From: JAIBAC01 sp046331095
Lineage (GTDB): Bacteria > Actinomycetota > Acidimicrobiia > UBA2766
Assembly: GCA_046331095.1 (NCBI GenBank)
Contig: JAXLRM010000004.1
Location: 310,001-374,000, forward strand
Length of the DNA stretch: 64,000 nt
Direction: 5' to 3'
The position numbers and the translations under genes were made by a program. Positions within the stretch are counted from its first letter, which is position 1; the number at the start of each line of letters is the position of its first letter. Shown here piece by piece: positions 26,073 through 34,522 of this stretch. Under the pieces are notes generated by a model. It did no database searches, was not told the origin of the DNA, and saw only the letters and a list, made by a program, of their open reading frames with translations.

Positions 26073-27172
26073 GTGGGGCGTCCGTGCTCGTCGCGATGTC
26101 GGGCGGCGTCGACTCGTCGGTCGCGGCAGCCGTGCTCGTCGATGCCGGCTACGAGGTGGTCGGCGTCACGATGAAGATGCACGACACACCCGAGGCGCGT
26201 GGGGCCAAGGCCGGCTGCTGCACCGTCGCGGACGCCGACGACGCCAAGGCGGTGGCGGCACGCCTCGGCATCGACCACTACACCCTCGACATGACGGCGC
26301 CGTTCGAGCGTGGCGTCATCGACGCCTTCGTCTCCCAGTACGCCGGCGGCCGCACGCCGAACCCGTGCGTCGAGTGCAACCGCCACGTGAAGTTCACCGA
26401 ACTGATCGACCGTGCCGACCGCCTCGGCATCGACCTCGTCGCCACCGGCCATCACGCCCGCCTCGACGGGCACGAGCTGCGCCGCGGCGCCGACGCCGCC
26501 AAGGACCAGAGCTACGTCGTCGCGTGCCTACCACCCGCGGTGCTCGACCGGGTCTTGCTGCCCGTGGGCGACATGACCAAGGCGGAGGTGCGTGCCGCCG
26601 CCGCGGATCTCGGGCTGCGCACAGCCACCAAGGCAGAGTCGATGGGCGTGTGCTTCCTGGGCCCCGGCGGGGTGGCCGGCTTCCTCGAGCGGCGGCTCCC
26701 GGTCCGTCCTGGTCCCGCCGTCACCGCCGACGGCGACGTAGTCGGAACCCACCGCGGCGCGGTGCTCTACACGGTCGGCCAGCGCCGCGGCATCGACTCC
26801 GGGCTGAACACCCGCCTCTACGTGCACGCCGACGACGTCGAGGCGAACACCGTCGTGGTCTCCGACGCCGCGCCGCTCGCGGGCGTGCTGGCAGCGGAGG
26901 ACCCGACATGGCTGAGCCCGCCGGAGGCGGCCTTCGACGCGACAGTCCAGACCTCGGCGCACGGGACGGCCACGCCCGGGCGCGTCGGCCTCGGCCCGCC
27001 GGGACGGGTGACGGTCGAGCTCGCAGAAGCGGTCGCCGCGCCGGCACCCGGCCAGCTCGCCGTCTTCTACGACGGCGACACGGTCGTCGGGTCGGCGACG
27101 ATCACCGCGGTCTCCGGGCCCGAGGGAGCGGCCGAGGCGATAGCCTTCGCGGATGTTCGGCAAGAGACCTGA
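26069..27172 (+). CDS. mnmA: tRNA-specific 2-thiouridylase MnmA
   Basis: MnmA adenylates uridine 34 of tRNAs for Lys, Glu and Gln and inserts sulfur to form 2-thiouridine. The 367-residue protein has the PP-loop MSGGVDSSVAAAVL, the first catalytic cysteine in NPCVECNRHVKF, the second in SMGVCFLGPGG and the tRNA-binding HHARL loop. GTG 26069 overlaps the desulfurase stop (GTGA), which couples sulfur mobilisation to its use. The last 20 bp overlap the start of the orphan E2-like gene, and a TAGCCT hexamer inside the mnmA 3' end may promote that gene. Confidence 0.96.
   Translation: MSGASVLVAMSGGVDSSVAAAVLVDAGYEVVGVTMKMHDTPEARGAKAGCCTVADADDAKAVAARLGIDHYTLDMTAPFERGVIDAFVSQYAGGRTPNPCVECNRHVKFTELIDRADRLGIDLVATGHHARLDGHELRRGADAAKDQSYVVACLPPAVLDRVLLPVGDMTKAEVRAAAADLGLRTATKAESMGVCFLGPGGVAGFLERRLPVRPGPAVTADGDVVGTHRGAVLYTVGQRRGIDSGLNTRLYVHADDVEANTVVVSDAAPLAGVLAAEDPTWLSPPEAAFDATVQTSAHGTATPGRVGLGPPGRVTVELAEAVAAPAPGQLAVFYDGDTVVGSATITAVSGPEGAAEAIAFADVRQET
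27141..27146 (+). promoter_or_regulatory. Putative leaderless -10, TAGCCT (E2-like protein)
   Basis: TAGCCT lies inside the 3' end of mnmA and ends 6 nt before the ATG at 27153. This would give the E2-like gene an independent leaderless transcript in addition to read-through. Confidence 0.35.
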
Positions 27173-28034
27173 CGCCACCCTCTGCGACGACGTCCCTGCG
27201 TACCGGCGCATCATGCTCTACCTCATGCGTGGAGCGAACGAGTCGGTCGTGAACTTCACCCAGGAGATCGACGTCACCGAGACCATGGACTTCATCGCGC
27301 GCTGGAACGCCGTGCACCCGCGGAAGCGGATCTCGCCGTTCCACCTGTGCGTGTGGGCGATCGTGCGCACGCTCGACGCGAGGCCCCAGCTCAACCGCTT
27401 CGTCGCCGGCGGCAAGACGTGGCAGCGCGACGGCACGTGGATCACCTACGCCGCCAAGAAGCACATGGCCGACGAGAAGTCGCCGCTGGTCACGCTCAAG
27501 GAGCGCTTCGACCCGGCGTGGTCGTTCGCCGAGACCGTCGACGTGTTCTACAAGGACCTCGGCGAGGGCCGCTCCGACGACAAGAGCTACACCGACAAGG
27601 AACTCGACCTGCTGCTGCGCCTGCCCGGGCCGCTGCTGTGGCTCGGCGTCAAGGCGCTCAAGGGCCTCGACACGCTCGGGCTGCTCCCGCGCACCTTCAT
27701 CGACGAGGACCCGATGTTCGCGAGCGTGTTCATGGCGAACATGGGCAGCCTCAAGATGGACAGCGTCTACCACCACCTCTACGAGTACGGGAACTGCCCG
27801 ATCTTCGCCGTCGTGGGCCGTGTCGACGACGTCGCCAAGGTCGAGGCCGGCAACGTCGTCGCCCGCAGGACCTTGTACCTGCGCTACAGCTACGACGAGC
27901 GCATCGCCGACGGCATGTACGCGCAGAACTCGATGGAGTACCTCCGCGGCATCGTCGAGGACCCCGCCGCCGCGGGCGCGGCCATCCCCGGCGAGGGCGA
28001 GGCGGCCGTCGTCCCCCTGGCCAAGCCCGAGTAG
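27153..28034 (+). CDS. Orphan E2-like acyltransferase-fold protein, catalytic His replaced
   Basis: The 293-residue protein has the fold of the 2-oxoacid dehydrogenase E2 catalytic domain but no lipoyl or peripheral-subunit-binding domain. The conserved DHRxxDG active-site motif appears as DERIADG, with Glu249 in place of the catalytic histidine, so CoA acetyltransferase chemistry is unlikely as it stands. Features shared with orphan E2-like proteins are the N-terminal VPAYRRIMLYLMRGANESVV and the NMGSLKMDSVYHHLYEYG segment. It overlaps mnmA by 20 bp; no dehydrogenase subunits lie nearby. It may be a structural or regulatory homologue. The family is clear, the function is not. Confidence 0.8.
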   Translation: MFGKRPDATLCDDVPAYRRIMLYLMRGANESVVNFTQEIDVTETMDFIARWNAVHPRKRISPFHLCVWAIVRTLDARPQLNRFVAGGKTWQRDGTWITYAAKKHMADEKSPLVTLKERFDPAWSFAETVDVFYKDLGEGRSDDKSYTDKELDLLLRLPGPLLWLGVKALKGLDTLGLLPRTFIDEDPMFASVFMANMGSLKMDSVYHHLYEYGNCPIFAVVGRVDDVAKVEAGNVVARRTLYLRYSYDERIADGMYAQNSMEYLRGIVEDPAAAGAAIPGEGEAAVVPLAKPE

Positions 28035-28065
28035 CCAATCGCGGGCGGGCGGTGTGTGGTTTCGT

Positions 28066-28240
28066 CAAACGCGGGTGGCTTGTGGCGCTGGCGGGCCGGG
28101 TTGCCCGCGTTTGGGGGGTCGGTTTCGTCAAACGCGGGTGGTTCGTGGCGCTGGCGGGTCGGGTTGCCCGCGTTTGGGGGGGTCGGTTTCGTCAAACGCG
28201 GGTGGTTTGTGGCGCTGGCGGGTCGGGTTGCCCGCGTTTG
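28066..28240. repeat. Family A tandem TIR repeats, locus 2 (3 units)
   Basis: Three 48-bp units at 28066-28113, 28129-28176 and 28193-28240 start 63 and 64 bp apart. Each has the perfect 10-bp inverted repeat CAAACGCGGG / CCCGCGTTTG, and the interiors differ at a few positions only. They lie between the convergent stops of the E2-like gene and etfA. The units share ends and interior words (GTGGCGCTGG) with those at 19638-19751. Confidence 0.92.
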
Positions 28241-28253
28241 GGGGGGTCGGGTG

Positions 28254-29222
28254 TCAGCCCTTCTTGGCCTTGATGGCCTCGACGAGGGCGGGGACGACCT
28301 TGTGCACGTCACCGACGACGCCGAGGTCGGCGATCGCGTGGATCGGCGCCTCGGGGTCCTTGTTGACGGCGATGATGATCTTGGAGTTCTTCATGCCGAC
28401 CATGTGCTGCATCGCACCGCTGATGCCGAGCGCGATGTAGACGTTCGGCTTGACGGTCTTGCCGGTCTGGCCGACCTGCTTGCTGTAGGGCACCCAGCCC
28501 GCGTCGACGATCGCACGCGAAGCCCCGGTCGCGGCGCCGAGCAGCCCCGCGAGGTCCTCGACGAGCTTGAAGCCGTCCGAGCTGCCGAGGCCGCGCCCGC
28601 CCGAGACCACGATGTCGGCGTCCTCGAGCTTGGGGCCCTCGAGTGCCTCGACGTGCTTGGCGAGCACCTTGGTCTTGCCCGCCGCGCCGGCGTCGGGCAG
28701 GGCGTGGGTGACTACCTCGGCGGCGCCGCCTCCGGAAGCCTCGACCGCGAAGCTCTTGGGCCGCACGAGCACGATCGCGACCGAACCCGAGCGGAACGCG
28801 CTCCGGACGACCTTGGTGCCGCCGAAGATGACGGTCTCGACCGAGATGGAGTCCCCGTCGGGAGCGAGGCCGACGGCGTTGGAGATCACGGGCGAGTCGG
28901 TGCGCACCGCGAACCGCCCCGAGACGTCGCGGCCGTCGTAGGTGGTCGCGAACAGGACGGCGCCGTAGCCCTCGGCCGACACGAGATCGGCAAGCGCTGC
29001 TGCCACCGGCGCTCCCGGCAGCGTGTCGCCCACCTCGACGGTGTGCACCTTGGTGGCGCCGTGGGCGCCCAGGTCGCCTGCGATCCCGGCGGCGCCGGAG
29101 CCTGCGTAGAAGGCGTCGACCGTGCCGGCGAGCTCGCGGGCCTTGGTGAGCATCTCCAGGGTCGCGGCAGACACCGCGTCACCCTCGGTCTCTGCGTAGA
29201 CGAGAACCTTGTCAAGAGCCAT
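28254..29222 (-). CDS. etfA: Electron-transfer flavoprotein, alpha subunit
   Basis: The 322-residue ETF alpha subunit binds FAD and, with ETF beta, collects electrons from acyl-CoA dehydrogenases. The C-terminal FAD domain is well conserved: GGRGLGSSDGFKLVEDLAG, AIVDAGWVPYSKQVGQTG, PNVYIALGISGAMQHMVG and VAVNKDPEAPI in outline (here IIIAVNKDPEAPIHAIADLG). It lies 27 bp downstream of etfB, the usual operon order. No ETF dehydrogenase gene is in the window. The gene is followed by family A repeats and a convergent gene. Fatty-acid oxidation genes at 41-45 kb would use this carrier. Confidence 0.95.
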   Translation of the reverse strand: MALDKVLVYAETEGDAVSAATLEMLTKARELAGTVDAFYAGSGAAGIAGDLGAHGATKVHTVEVGDTLPGAPVAAALADLVSAEGYGAVLFATTYDGRDVSGRFAVRTDSPVISNAVGLAPDGDSISVETVIFGGTKVVRSAFRSGSVAIVLVRPKSFAVEASGGGAAEVVTHALPDAGAAGKTKVLAKHVEALEGPKLEDADIVVSGGRGLGSSDGFKLVEDLAGLLGAATGASRAIVDAGWVPYSKQVGQTGKTVKPNVYIALGISGAMQHMVGMKNSKIIIAVNKDPEAPIHAIADLGVVGDVHKVVPALVEAIKAKKG

Positions 29223-29249
29223 CTGCGAATCCTCTCCTCGTAGCCTCGC

Positions 29250-30017
29250 TCAGAGGACCTTCTGCTCGTCCAGGAAAGCGACGATGCGCTCGAACGCGGT
29301 GCCGTCGTCCTCGATCTTCTCGCCGGCGGCCCGGGCGGGAGCGTCCTCGACCTCGGTGACCTCCTCGGAGCCGTTGAAAGCAGGGATGCTCACACCGAGG
29401 TCGGCGACCGTGACCTGGTCGAGGGGCTTCTTCTTGGCCGCCATGATCCCCTTGAAGCTCGGGTAGCGGGGCTCGACGACCCCGGCGGTCACCGACACGA
29501 GCGCAGGCAGGCTGCCCTCGACCTCGTCGTAGCCGGCTTCGGTCTGGCGCTCGATGCGGATCACGTCGCCGTCGACGTCGATCTTCTTGGCGAAGGTGAG
29601 CGACTGGACCCCCAAGAGCTCGGCGACCATGGCGGGCACGATCCCGACGTAACCGTCGGAGGACTCCACCGCGCCGATGACGAGGTCGTACTGCTTGCGG
29701 CCGATCGCGGCTGCGAGGACTTTGGCGGTCGTGAGGGCGTCGGCGCCGTGGAGGGCGTCGTCGCTGACCAGGATGGCGTCGTCGGCGCCCATCGCGAGTG
29801 CCGTGCGCAGCCCGGAGGTCTCCCCGTTCGGTGCCATCGAGACGAGGGTGACGTCGCCGCCACCGGCGGTCTCGCGCAGCTGCAGGGCGATCTCGACTCC
29901 GTAGCTGTCGGACTCGTCGAGGATGAGCTTGCCTTCACGCTTGAGCGTGAAGTCGGCGTTGAGCTCCTGGGGCCCAGCCGGGTCGGGGATCTGCTTGACC
30001 AATACGACGATGTTCAA
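29250..30017 (-). CDS. etfB: Electron-transfer flavoprotein, beta subunit
   Basis: The 255-residue ETF beta subunit starts NIVVLVKQIPDP, the standard N-terminus, which fixes the start at TTG 30017 (a rare start codon) with GGAG about 8 nt upstream. Other conserved parts are ALQLRE, ALAMGADDAILV, DLVIGAVESSDGYVG and the AMP-binding region ending GIMAAKKKPL, with the recognition loop for partner dehydrogenases. No ATG or GTG in this frame gives a better N-terminus. It is the first gene of the etfBA operon and is divergent from the ABC1 kinase gene. Confidence 0.94.
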   Translation of the reverse strand: MNIVVLVKQIPDPAGPQELNADFTLKREGKLILDESDSYGVEIALQLRETAGGGDVTLVSMAPNGETSGLRTALAMGADDAILVSDDALHGADALTTAKVLAAAIGRKQYDLVIGAVESSDGYVGIVPAMVAELLGVQSLTFAKKIDVDGDVIRIERQTEAGYDEVEGSLPALVSVTAGVVEPRYPSFKGIMAAKKKPLDQVTVADLGVSIPAFNGSEEVTEVEDAPARAAGEKIEDDGTAFERIVAFLDEQKVL

Positions 30018-30175
30018 CGTTCGCGCTCCGTTCTGGGCGGCAGCGAGCCGGGCCGAGGCGGTGTGCCGCGGCTGCGGCGGAGGGTGCGCAGTGCGCGCCG
30101 GAGGAGGGTACGGAGCTTGTGAAGGGCTTCGCAAACCGCCGTGAGACCACTCGTCGCCGCCGGGGACCGATCGGA

Positions 30176-30181
30176 TACCCT
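30176..30181 (+). promoter_or_regulatory. Putative leaderless -10, TACCCT (ABC1 kinase)
   Basis: TACCCT, inside the word GATACCCTCGGC, ends 8 nt before ATG 30190. The same word recurs upstream of ilvB at 62219-62230. Confidence 0.4.
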
Positions 30182-30189
30182 CGGCGCCC

Positions 30190-31638
30190 ATGACCACCGC
30201 CCACCAGGAAGAACCGACCTCGGGGCCTGACGGGCGCGTCCCGGTGGGGCCGTACGCGGGAGGCGTCGTGGCGCCCGGTGAGCTCGTGGTCGTCCCCACC
30301 GACCTCAACAGGTTCGGCGTCGCCGAGCTCGCCCGGATGGTGGCGTTCTGGTGGATCCTCGTATCGGTATTGGTGTCGGAGGTCTTCCGCAAGCTCGTCG
30401 GCATCGGCCCCGAGGCGCGCCGCAGCTGGGCCGAGGTGCTCGCCGTCTGGATGCGACGCTGCTTCGAGCAGCTCGGCCCGAACTTCATCAAGCTCGGCCA
30501 GGTCATCGCGTCGGCACCGGGCCTGTTCCCCAAGGTGCTCTCCGACGAGTGCCTGAAGCTCCTCGACGCCGTGCCGCCGGTCTCCCTGGAAGCGATCAAG
30601 GAGACGATCGAGGAGGACCTCGGCTACCCGATCGAGGAGCTCGTCGAGAGCTGGGAGGAGGCGCCGATGTCGGCTGCCTCGATCGCGCAGGTGCACGCGT
30701 GCGTCCTGCGTGACGGGCGCCGTGCCGTCGTCAAGGTCCAGCGCCCGCACCTGCAGGCCGACATCGAGCGCGACCTGCGCATCCAGTTCCGCATCACGCG
30801 CCTGCTCGACCGCTTCGGGAAGGTCAAGAAGCTGAACCTGCCGATGATGATCGCCGACCTGAACCGCAGTCTGCACGAGGAGCTCAACTTTCTCCTCGAG
30901 GCGACGAACACGACGACGTTCCGCGCCAACATCGGCTACTACGGCGACAACGAGTGGGTCACGTGCCCCGAGGTGTACTGGGACCTGTGCGGGCGGCGCG
31001 TGCTGTGCATGGAGCGCCTCTACGGCTTCCCCCTCGACAACTTCGACCGCATCCGCGAGCGCGACATCGACGGCGTGATGATCATGCGCCGCGGCGTCAA
31101 GGTGTGGATGGAGGCCGCCACCGTCCACGGCCTCTTCCACGGGGACGTGCACGCCGGCAACCTCATGGTCCTCGACGACGGCCGCGCCGCCTACCTCGAC
31201 TTCGGCATCTGCGGCCGTCTCGACGAGACCTACCGCGGCGCCTTCCGCGACATGTTCAAGACCTACGTGGTCGACCGCGACTGGGTCCGCCTCGTGCGTG
31301 CGATGCAGCGCATCGGCATGATGCCCGAGGACCTCGCCGACATCGACAGCGTCGCGACGACGGTGGCGATGTTCATCTCGCCGTTCCTCGACAAGCCGAT
31401 CGGGGAGCTGAGCCTGGGCGAGATGCTCCAGGAACAGCTCGCCTTCGCTGACCAGTACGGCATGGTCGGCGACCCGACCCTCGCGCTGATGGGCAAGCAG
31501 TTCCTCTACTTCGAGCGCTACGTCAAGGAACTGGCGCCCCAGTGGTCGATGCTGACCGACCCGTTCCTGTTCAAGAACCTCTGGCCCGACGAGATCGCCG
31601 CCAAGTGCGAAGCCGAGGGTATCGAACTGCCGGACTAG
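30190..31638 (+). CDS. ABC1/AarF/UbiB-family atypical kinase
   Basis: The 482-residue protein belongs to the UbiB/AarF family of atypical protein-kinase-like ATPases linked to isoprenoid-quinone and lipid metabolism. It has the family KxGQ motif as IKLGQVIASAPGLFP, the nucleotide-binding lysine in AVVKVQRP, ELNFLLEATNT, and the catalytic and metal-binding segment HGDVHAGNLMVLDDGRAAYLDFG. A membrane helix lies near residues 45-65. ATG 30190 has no Shine-Dalgarno but a TACCCT hexamer at leaderless distance. Its 3' end overlaps the convergent gene at 31571 by 68 bp, which is unusual in this window. Confidence 0.92.
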   Translation: MTTAHQEEPTSGPDGRVPVGPYAGGVVAPGELVVVPTDLNRFGVAELARMVAFWWILVSVLVSEVFRKLVGIGPEARRSWAEVLAVWMRRCFEQLGPNFIKLGQVIASAPGLFPKVLSDECLKLLDAVPPVSLEAIKETIEEDLGYPIEELVESWEEAPMSAASIAQVHACVLRDGRRAVVKVQRPHLQADIERDLRIQFRITRLLDRFGKVKKLNLPMMIADLNRSLHEELNFLLEATNTTTFRANIGYYGDNEWVTCPEVYWDLCGRRVLCMERLYGFPLDNFDRIRERDIDGVMIMRRGVKVWMEAATVHGLFHGDVHAGNLMVLDDGRAAYLDFGICGRLDETYRGAFRDMFKTYVVDRDWVRLVRAMQRIGMMPEDLADIDSVATTVAMFISPFLDKPIGELSLGEMLQEQLAFADQYGMVGDPTLALMGKQFLYFERYVKELAPQWSMLTDPFLFKNLWPDEIAAKCEAEGIELPD

Positions 31639-32593
31639 CCCCGGGCGCGGCGAGGCCGCTGACCGCCAGGCCCTTCGCCGCGCACGCCCGCAGGCAGAGC
31701 GCGGGGTCGGTCACCGGCCACCCGACGCCGATCACGAACTTGGGAACGACGGGACGGAGGCGGTCGAAGCGTGCGGGCAGGTCGCGTGGTTGGGGCGGCT
31801 CGGCGACGGCGTCGTGCAGGGTCTGGACCCACCCGCCCTTCCACCCCGACCGGAGATCGAGGAGGCCCTTGGAGTCTTCGGGGTCGGTGGATCCCCCCTC
31901 GACGGCGGCGACGTCGGTCAGGTGCCCGTAGGGGATCGCGAAGGGCTGGTTGAGCCGGTAGGGGTCGTGCACGATCATCGTCCGCGGCGACAGGATCATC
32001 CAGCGGCGGGCCAGCAGCGCGAGCTGCATCACGGCCGGCACCGACGCCGCGGCCAGGACCACGGCGACGGCGCCGAGGGCGACGCGTGCCCCACCGGAGG
32101 CGGCGGCGGCGCCCGCTGCCGCGGTCAGGGTGAGCGTCGGCACGGCGACCGCGATCGTGACGCCGCCGGCCGCCTCGCGTGGGAAGCGGAAGCCGAGGCG
32201 ACGTTCGCCGGGATAGGAACCGCCGTCCATCTGGCGGTCGCCGACGGCGGGAACGAGCTGCAGGGCCAGGTTCGCCACGCCTGCACCGCATGCCACGGCG
32301 CGCCAGATCGGCGGAGCTGCCGCGACCGCCGCGACGGCCACGCCTCCGACCGCGACGAGCCACGCTCCGAGGCGGAGCACGACCACTCCCCACGGCCGCG
32401 GCACGAAGATCGCCACCGCGCCCGCCAGGAGCACGATCCAGAACAGCGCCTGCGAACCCAGCCGCAGGGGCGCCGTCGCCTCCTCGACCGCCCGGTTGAG
32501 TGCCGGTCCGAACGTGACACCGAGCGCGAGCCAAGCGAGTGCGGCCACGACCCACGCGCGCCCGGGACGGGGGAACTCCGTGCGAACGTTCAT
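31571..32593 (-). CDS. Membrane protein of unknown function, coupled to pyrE
   Basis: The 340-residue protein has six or seven predicted membrane helices in its first 220 residues and a cytoplasmic domain of about 120 residues beginning WMILSPRTMIVHDPYRLNQPF, which looks like a small beta-rich, PH-like module. No catalytic motif is visible. ATG 32593 overlaps the pyrE stop as ATGA, so it is translationally coupled to pyrE. The last 22 codons run antiparallel into the ABC1 kinase gene. This tail is basic and low in complexity, so it may be dispensable. I do not recognise the family. Confidence 0.68.
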   Translation of the reverse strand: MNVRTEFPRPGRAWVVAALAWLALGVTFGPALNRAVEEATAPLRLGSQALFWIVLLAGAVAIFVPRPWGVVVLRLGAWLVAVGGVAVAAVAAAPPIWRAVACGAGVANLALQLVPAVGDRQMDGGSYPGERRLGFRFPREAAGGVTIAVAVPTLTLTAAAGAAAASGGARVALGAVAVVLAAASVPAVMQLALLARRWMILSPRTMIVHDPYRLNQPFAIPYGHLTDVAAVEGGSTDPEDSKGLLDLRSGWKGGWVQTLHDAVAEPPQPRDLPARFDRLRPVVPKFVIGVGWPVTDPALCLRACAAKGLAVSGLAAPGASPAVRYPRLRTWRRSRRARGS

Positions 32594-33192
32594 GCCTCGC
32601 GCTTGGCCTTGCCGAAACCGGTGTCGATCGGCACGCCGGCAGCGCAGAGCTCGCACTCCGCGGCGGGCGACGACGCGAAGTCGAGCTCGACCAGGCTGAC
32701 GAGCACGGGCGCGTCGACGTCGTCCGCGGTCACGCCGCCACGGTTGACGAGGGCGGCGGCGGCCACGACCGTGCCCCCGGCGGCTCCCACCGCAGCGACA
32801 GCCCGGCCGAGGGAGCCGCCGGTGGTGACGACGTCCTCGACTACCACGACGCGCCTACCGCGCACGAGGGCGTCGTAGCCGCGGGCGAGCACGAGGCCGT
32901 CGTCGACCTTGTCGGCGTACACGGCCGGGACGCCGAGGTGGTGGCCCGTCCACTGCGCGACGATGATCCCCGCGACCGCGGGACCGCACACGACCTCGGG
33001 TCGGAAGCCGGTGACCGCGTCTGCGAGGAGGCCGCACAGCTCCGAGATCCGGTTCGTGTCGGGGTAGACGGCGTCCTTGTTGACGTAGGCGCTGCCGTGG
33101 CGACCGGACGTGTACACGAAGTGCCCGCCGGTCCTGATGGCCCCGGCCTCCTCGAAGAGCTGCATCGCCCGCTCGGCGGATTCGGCTGACAT
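32590..33192 (-). CDS. pyrE: Orotate phosphoribosyltransferase
   Basis: PyrE joins orotate to PRPP in pyrimidine synthesis. The 200-residue protein has the PRPP-binding motif RRVVVVEDVVTTGGS, the N-terminal TSGRHGSAYVNKDAVYPD (orotate and loop region) and GPAVAGIIVAQWTGHHLG. ATG 33192 has no Shine-Dalgarno, and TACATT ends 6 nt upstream, fitting leaderless transcription. No other pyrimidine gene is adjacent; a membrane protein gene is coupled downstream. Two cysteines near the C-terminus (AECELCAAG) form a CxxC pair of unknown meaning. Confidence 0.94.
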   Translation of the reverse strand: MSAESAERAMQLFEEAGAIRTGGHFVYTSGRHGSAYVNKDAVYPDTNRISELCGLLADAVTGFRPEVVCGPAVAGIIVAQWTGHHLGVPAVYADKVDDGLVLARGYDALVRGRRVVVVEDVVTTGGSLGRAVAAVGAAGGTVVAAAALVNRGGVTADDVDAPVLVSLVELDFASSPAAECELCAAGVPIDTGFGKAKREA

Positions 33193-33198
33193 GGCGGC

Positions 33199-33204
33199 AA
33201 TGTA
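33199..33204 (-). promoter_or_regulatory. Putative leaderless -10, TACATT (pyrE)
   Basis: On the minus strand TACATT ends 6 nt before the pyrE ATG at 33192. No Shine-Dalgarno is present in this short leader. Confidence 0.42.
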
Positions 33205-33246
33205 GCTTGGCGGGCCTCGGAGCCGACCAGACGGAGGAGAGCGTTC

Positions 33247-34305
33247 GTGGTCATGGGTCGCCGTCCCGACGTGATGACAGCCCCGGCGCCGCGTGCGGCC
33301 CTCGCCGTCGGAGGGCTCGCTCTGCGGATGACGGCCGCCCTCGCGCGTGTGCCGCTCGCGAAGCCGTGGCGCGGCCCCGACACGGTCGCGCACAACGTCG
33401 GCTACGAGGTCACCCGCCGCGTCATGCGCGCCTTCATGGACTACGCCGTGTCCCTGGACACACCGGAGCTGCGTTCGGTCGAGGTCGTCCTCGACGACCT
33501 GTGCCGGTCGGTGCTGCCGCCGTTCGTGCACAGCCTCGGGGTGAGCATCGAGGAGGACGTCGTCGGCGGCGTCCCCGGGACCTGGTACCGACCTGCGGTC
33601 GACGAGCCGACCGGGACGATCCTCTACCTGCACGGGGGCGGGTACGTGGCGACGTCGCCGAGCATGTACGCGCTCTTCACGGGATGGCTCGCACGCCACA
33701 CCGATTGCGACGTGTTCGTCGCCGACTACCGGCTCGCACCCGAGTTCCCGTACCCGGCGGCGATGGAGGACGCCCTGTCGGTGTACCGCGCGCTGCTCGG
33801 GAGCGGCCACGACCCCGACCGCATCGTCTTCGCGGGCGACTCCGGCGGCGGCGGGCTGGCGGCGACGCTGGTCCTCGAGACCGCCGCGGCGGGTTTGGCC
33901 GCGCCCCGGGGGGTCCTCCTCTTCTCACCCGAGGTCGACCTCGTGCTCGAGGAGCCGTCCGTGACCGCGAACGCGGACATCGACATCCTGCCGCGCCACG
34001 TCCCGGTGCGGCCGTACCTGGGCGACCTCGACGCGCACACGGCGATCGTCTCGACCGTGTACGCGGACCTCACGGGTTTCCCCGATGCTCTCGTGGCCTG
34101 GGGTGCCGACGAGATCTTTCGCGACGCGATCGAGCGGTTCGTGCAACGCCTGCGCGCGGCACGGGTGCCGACGCTGGCTCGCGAGGAGCCGCACATGTTC
34201 CACGTCTTCATGATCCTGATGCCGTGGGCGCCGGCAAGTCAGCGCCTGTACCGCCTCGTCGATCGGACCTTCACGGCGTGGCGGGCTTCCGAGGACGTCC
34301 GGTAG
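33247..34305 (+). CDS. Alpha/beta hydrolase, HSL-type esterase
   Basis: The 352-residue protein belongs to the hormone-sensitive-lipase-like esterase family. It has the oxyanion-hole motif HGGGYVATS, the nucleophile GDSGGGGLA, a candidate acid in VAWGADEIFRD and the histidine in EPHMFHVFMIL. An N-terminal extension of about 110 residues forms the cap domain. A strong GGAGGA at 33234 favours GTG 33247 over ATG 33253 as the start. It is transcribed towards the P450 gene 217 bp downstream. The natural substrate is probably a short-chain ester or lipid, but the sequence does not decide. Confidence 0.9.
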   Translation: MVMGRRPDVMTAPAPRAALAVGGLALRMTAALARVPLAKPWRGPDTVAHNVGYEVTRRVMRAFMDYAVSLDTPELRSVEVVLDDLCRSVLPPFVHSLGVSIEEDVVGGVPGTWYRPAVDEPTGTILYLHGGGYVATSPSMYALFTGWLARHTDCDVFVADYRLAPEFPYPAAMEDALSVYRALLGSGHDPDRIVFAGDSGGGGLAATLVLETAAAGLAAPRGVLLFSPEVDLVLEEPSVTANADIDILPRHVPVRPYLGDLDAHTAIVSTVYADLTGFPDALVAWGADEIFRDAIERFVQRLRAARVPTLAREEPHMFHVFMILMPWAPASQRLYRLVDRTFTAWRASEDVR

Positions 34306-34522
34306 CGCCGCTGCGACGCTCGGACGGCGGTCGCCACGAGGCGACGCGTTCCGTGGTCGACCACAGCGGCCTCCTGCCCGCCGGCGATCGAGGCCGGGCG
34401 CCGACGTGGTCGCGCGCCCCGGGTTGTCCAAGCGGTGGGCCGGAGGCACACTGGTCCACGACGAGATCGGCTGCAGGTGGTGCCGGCCTCGGGTTCGCGA
34501 CGGCGGAGAGGCAGGAGCGGCG

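Noticed and set aside
28066..28240. CRISPR-like array of regularly spaced repeats
   Set aside because: The repeated part (about 48 bp) is palindromic and the spacers (about 15 bp) are short and similar to each other. There are no cas genes in the window. A repeat element fits better.
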